DNA from: Emticicia agri
Lineage (GTDB): Bacteria; Bacteroidota; Bacteroidia; Cytophagales; Spirosomataceae
DNA: 64,000 bases
Direction of reading: 5' to 3'
NCBI RefSeq assembly: GCF_004168285.1
Contig: NZ_SEWF01000007.1
Span: 124,001 to 188,000, forward strand
The translations under genes and the position numbers were made by a program. Below are positions 63,127 through 64,000 of the stretch, piece by piece (positions within the stretch are counted from its first letter, which is position 1; each line of letters begins with the position of its first letter). Below the pieces are notes generated by a model. That model saw only the letters and a list, made by a program, of their open reading frames with translations, was not told where the DNA came from and made no database searches.

Positions 63127-63639
63127 ATGAAAAAGCTCCCATTATTCTCAATTGCCCTTGTATTGCTTTGCACAAATTTGGTTTCTGCCCAGACTTTAGA
63201 ATCAAATACCCAATGGTTGAGTAGCCACTTAGACAGATTAGTCAAAGAAGAAAAAGGTAAAAACCTGACTGTAAATGACAAAGAAAGCGTGCCTACTTTC
63301 AGATTCAAAGGCTGTCAGATGAATATGAATATTGACTCAAGAGATTCGGATGTTAATTTTGGTATGACTATTTCATGGTTATTAAAAGACGTACAAAAAG
63401 TTTCTTATGCCCGGGAAAAAGACGGCAATTATGAATTGAAAATGATAGTACCTGCCGACAGGCTGAAAATGAAGTTAGGTTTTGGCAATGACAACGCTTT
63501 GAGCGGCTCATTCAATCTGAAAGATGATGACAACAATAGTAAAACAAATTTTACACTACATACGCAAGACGAGAGTCTGGTAAAAGAAATAGTGCATAAA
63601 TTTGAAGATTCGGTAAGAATGTGCAAAAACGCAAGATAA
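63127..63639 (+). CDS. Small exported protein of unknown function
   Basis: This 170-residue protein has a signal peptide (MKKLPLFSIALVLLCTNLVSA) at ATG 63127; the frame is open upstream to 62947 inside the receptor gene, but that part is not real. The mature part is acidic and Lys-rich with no recognised domain; a Cys near the middle (RFKGCQMNMN) and one near the end (RMCKNAR) could pair. It has its own terminator. Confidence 0.7.
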   Translation: MKKLPLFSIALVLLCTNLVSAQTLESNTQWLSSHLDRLVKEEKGKNLTVNDKESVPTFRFKGCQMNMNIDSRDSDVNFGMTISWLLKDVQKVSYAREKDGNYELKMIVPADRLKMKLGFGNDNALSGSFNLKDDDNNSKTNFTLHTQDESLVKEIVHKFEDSVRMCKNAR

Positions 63640-63642
63640 TCA

Positions 63643-63669
63643 GGGGGGCACTTGCCCCTCTTCTTTTTC
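63643..63669. terminator. Terminator between the small exported protein and the helix-hairpin-helix gene
   Basis: A GC-rich stem (GGGGC / GCCCC, extended by a G-T pair) with loop ACTT and T-rich tail lies between convergent genes. Confidence 0.75.
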
Positions 63670-64000
63670 AAAACTCAATATACGGTTCTATTTTTTGAAT
63701 AGTCGCTGCATCTAAAATTTTTATCTGTTTTAAATCTTCTATCGACTTAAAACTGCCATGTTGCTCACGATAGGCAATAATAGCTCTTGCTTGCGCAAAT
63801 TTCAGGTAAGGATGCCGTAAATCTGCCAAAGGCAGTTGATTCACTTTTAACTTCTTAATAGTACCATTCACATAGCCATACTTTAATAATTCATCTGCGG
63901 TTTCAGTAGGCAAGCCATACGTTTCTCGCACCTGCTCTGCATTGGCAAATCCACCTAATATATCTCTGAACTTAACAATCCGTTTGGCATAACCTGAGCC
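63668..64000 (-). CDS. Helix-hairpin-helix (ComEA-like) protein, 3' part
   Basis: The frame runs off the right edge, so the N-terminal part lies outside the window. What is present shows repeated helix-hairpin-helix units: LRHPYLKFAQARAIIAYREQ, GSFKSIEDLKQIKILD and, nearer the edge, a region reading YAKRIVKFRDILGGF. The pattern is as in ComEA-type DNA-binding domains. A GTG at 63929-63931 is not the start, since coding sequence continues upstream. The role is probably DNA binding, perhaps in uptake; that is an inference from the motif. Confidence 0.82.
   Translation of the reverse strand, partial: GSGYAKRIVKFRDILGGFANAEQVRETYGLPTETADELLKYGYVNGTIKKLKVNQLPLADLRHPYLKFAQARAIIAYREQHGSFKSIEDLKQIKILDAATIQKIEPYIEF

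Noticed and set aside
1-64000. CRISPR arrays, tRNA or rRNA genes, prophage
   Set aside because: No regularly spaced repeats, tRNA-like cloverleaf, rRNA segment or phage structural genes were recognised by eye.

Overview
The window looks like a chromosomal segment of a Bacteroidota bacterium, most likely Cytophagales (Spirosomataceae/Leadbetterellaceae-like). The evidence is moderate to low GC, promoters of the Bacteroidota -7 form TAnnTTTG, few Shine-Dalgarno sites, many exported proteins and lipoproteins, TonB-dependent receptors with an N-terminal CarboxypepD_reg-like domain, and families typical of the phylum (DUF4270, DUF4249, ABC permease-M1 peptidase fusion). No rRNA, tRNA, CRISPR array, phage or intact insertion sequence was seen. 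The genus assignment is an inference.

Layout. 1-4.3 kb: the 3' end of a Crp/Fnr regulator, a broken transglutaminase-like gene, an MhqO/MhqD-like dioxygenase-hydrolase pair and a glutamine cyclotransferase lipoprotein. 4.4-8.7 kb: a stand-alone glycogen-synthase N-terminal domain protein, a DUF4270 lipoprotein and glmS. 8.8-12.3 kb: a GbsR/MarR-like regulator with a striking upstream palindrome, an aminopeptidase P and a CE15-type esterase. 12.4-17.6 kb: an ABC ATPase with a giant permease-M1 peptidase fusion, then a small exported protein. 17.6-18.2 kb: a gene-poor gap holding a 163-bp element with terminal inverted repeats. 18.2-26.4 kb: nucleoside and Na+/solute transporters, ClpS, RecR, a divergent TrpF-like protein, an exported superoxide dismutase and topoisomerase IV subunit A.

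26.5-40.3 kb: a DUF6454-like protein, the first of two XRE-S24 (LexA/CI-like) self-cleaving regulators, PBP2, a PIG-L deacetylase, a frameshifted CBM9-like gene, three membrane or anchored proteins of unknown role, then a probable error-prone replication cassette: a short DnaE and DinB on the minus strand, divergent from the second XRE-S24 regulator. 40.4-47.4 kb (minus strand): a giant ThuA/sugar dehydrogenase/PKD/cytochrome c protein, a GH95 fucosidase and a TauE/SafE exporter, with REP-like hairpins between the first two. 47.5-53.3 kb: an MscS channel, a histidine kinase/response regulator pair, a coiled-coil membrane protein and an exported M24 peptidase.

53.4-64 kb: a TonB-dependent receptor, four tandem DUF4249 lipoproteins and a second TonB-dependent receptor, then a small exported protein and the 3' end of a helix-hairpin-helix gene. 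The tandem lipoprotein array between two receptors, most of it apparently one operon, is the most unusual system here. It looks like an outer-membrane uptake machine whose surface lipoprotein has been amplified and diversified. The two S24 regulators beside DNA-damage polymerase genes are the second most interesting theme.
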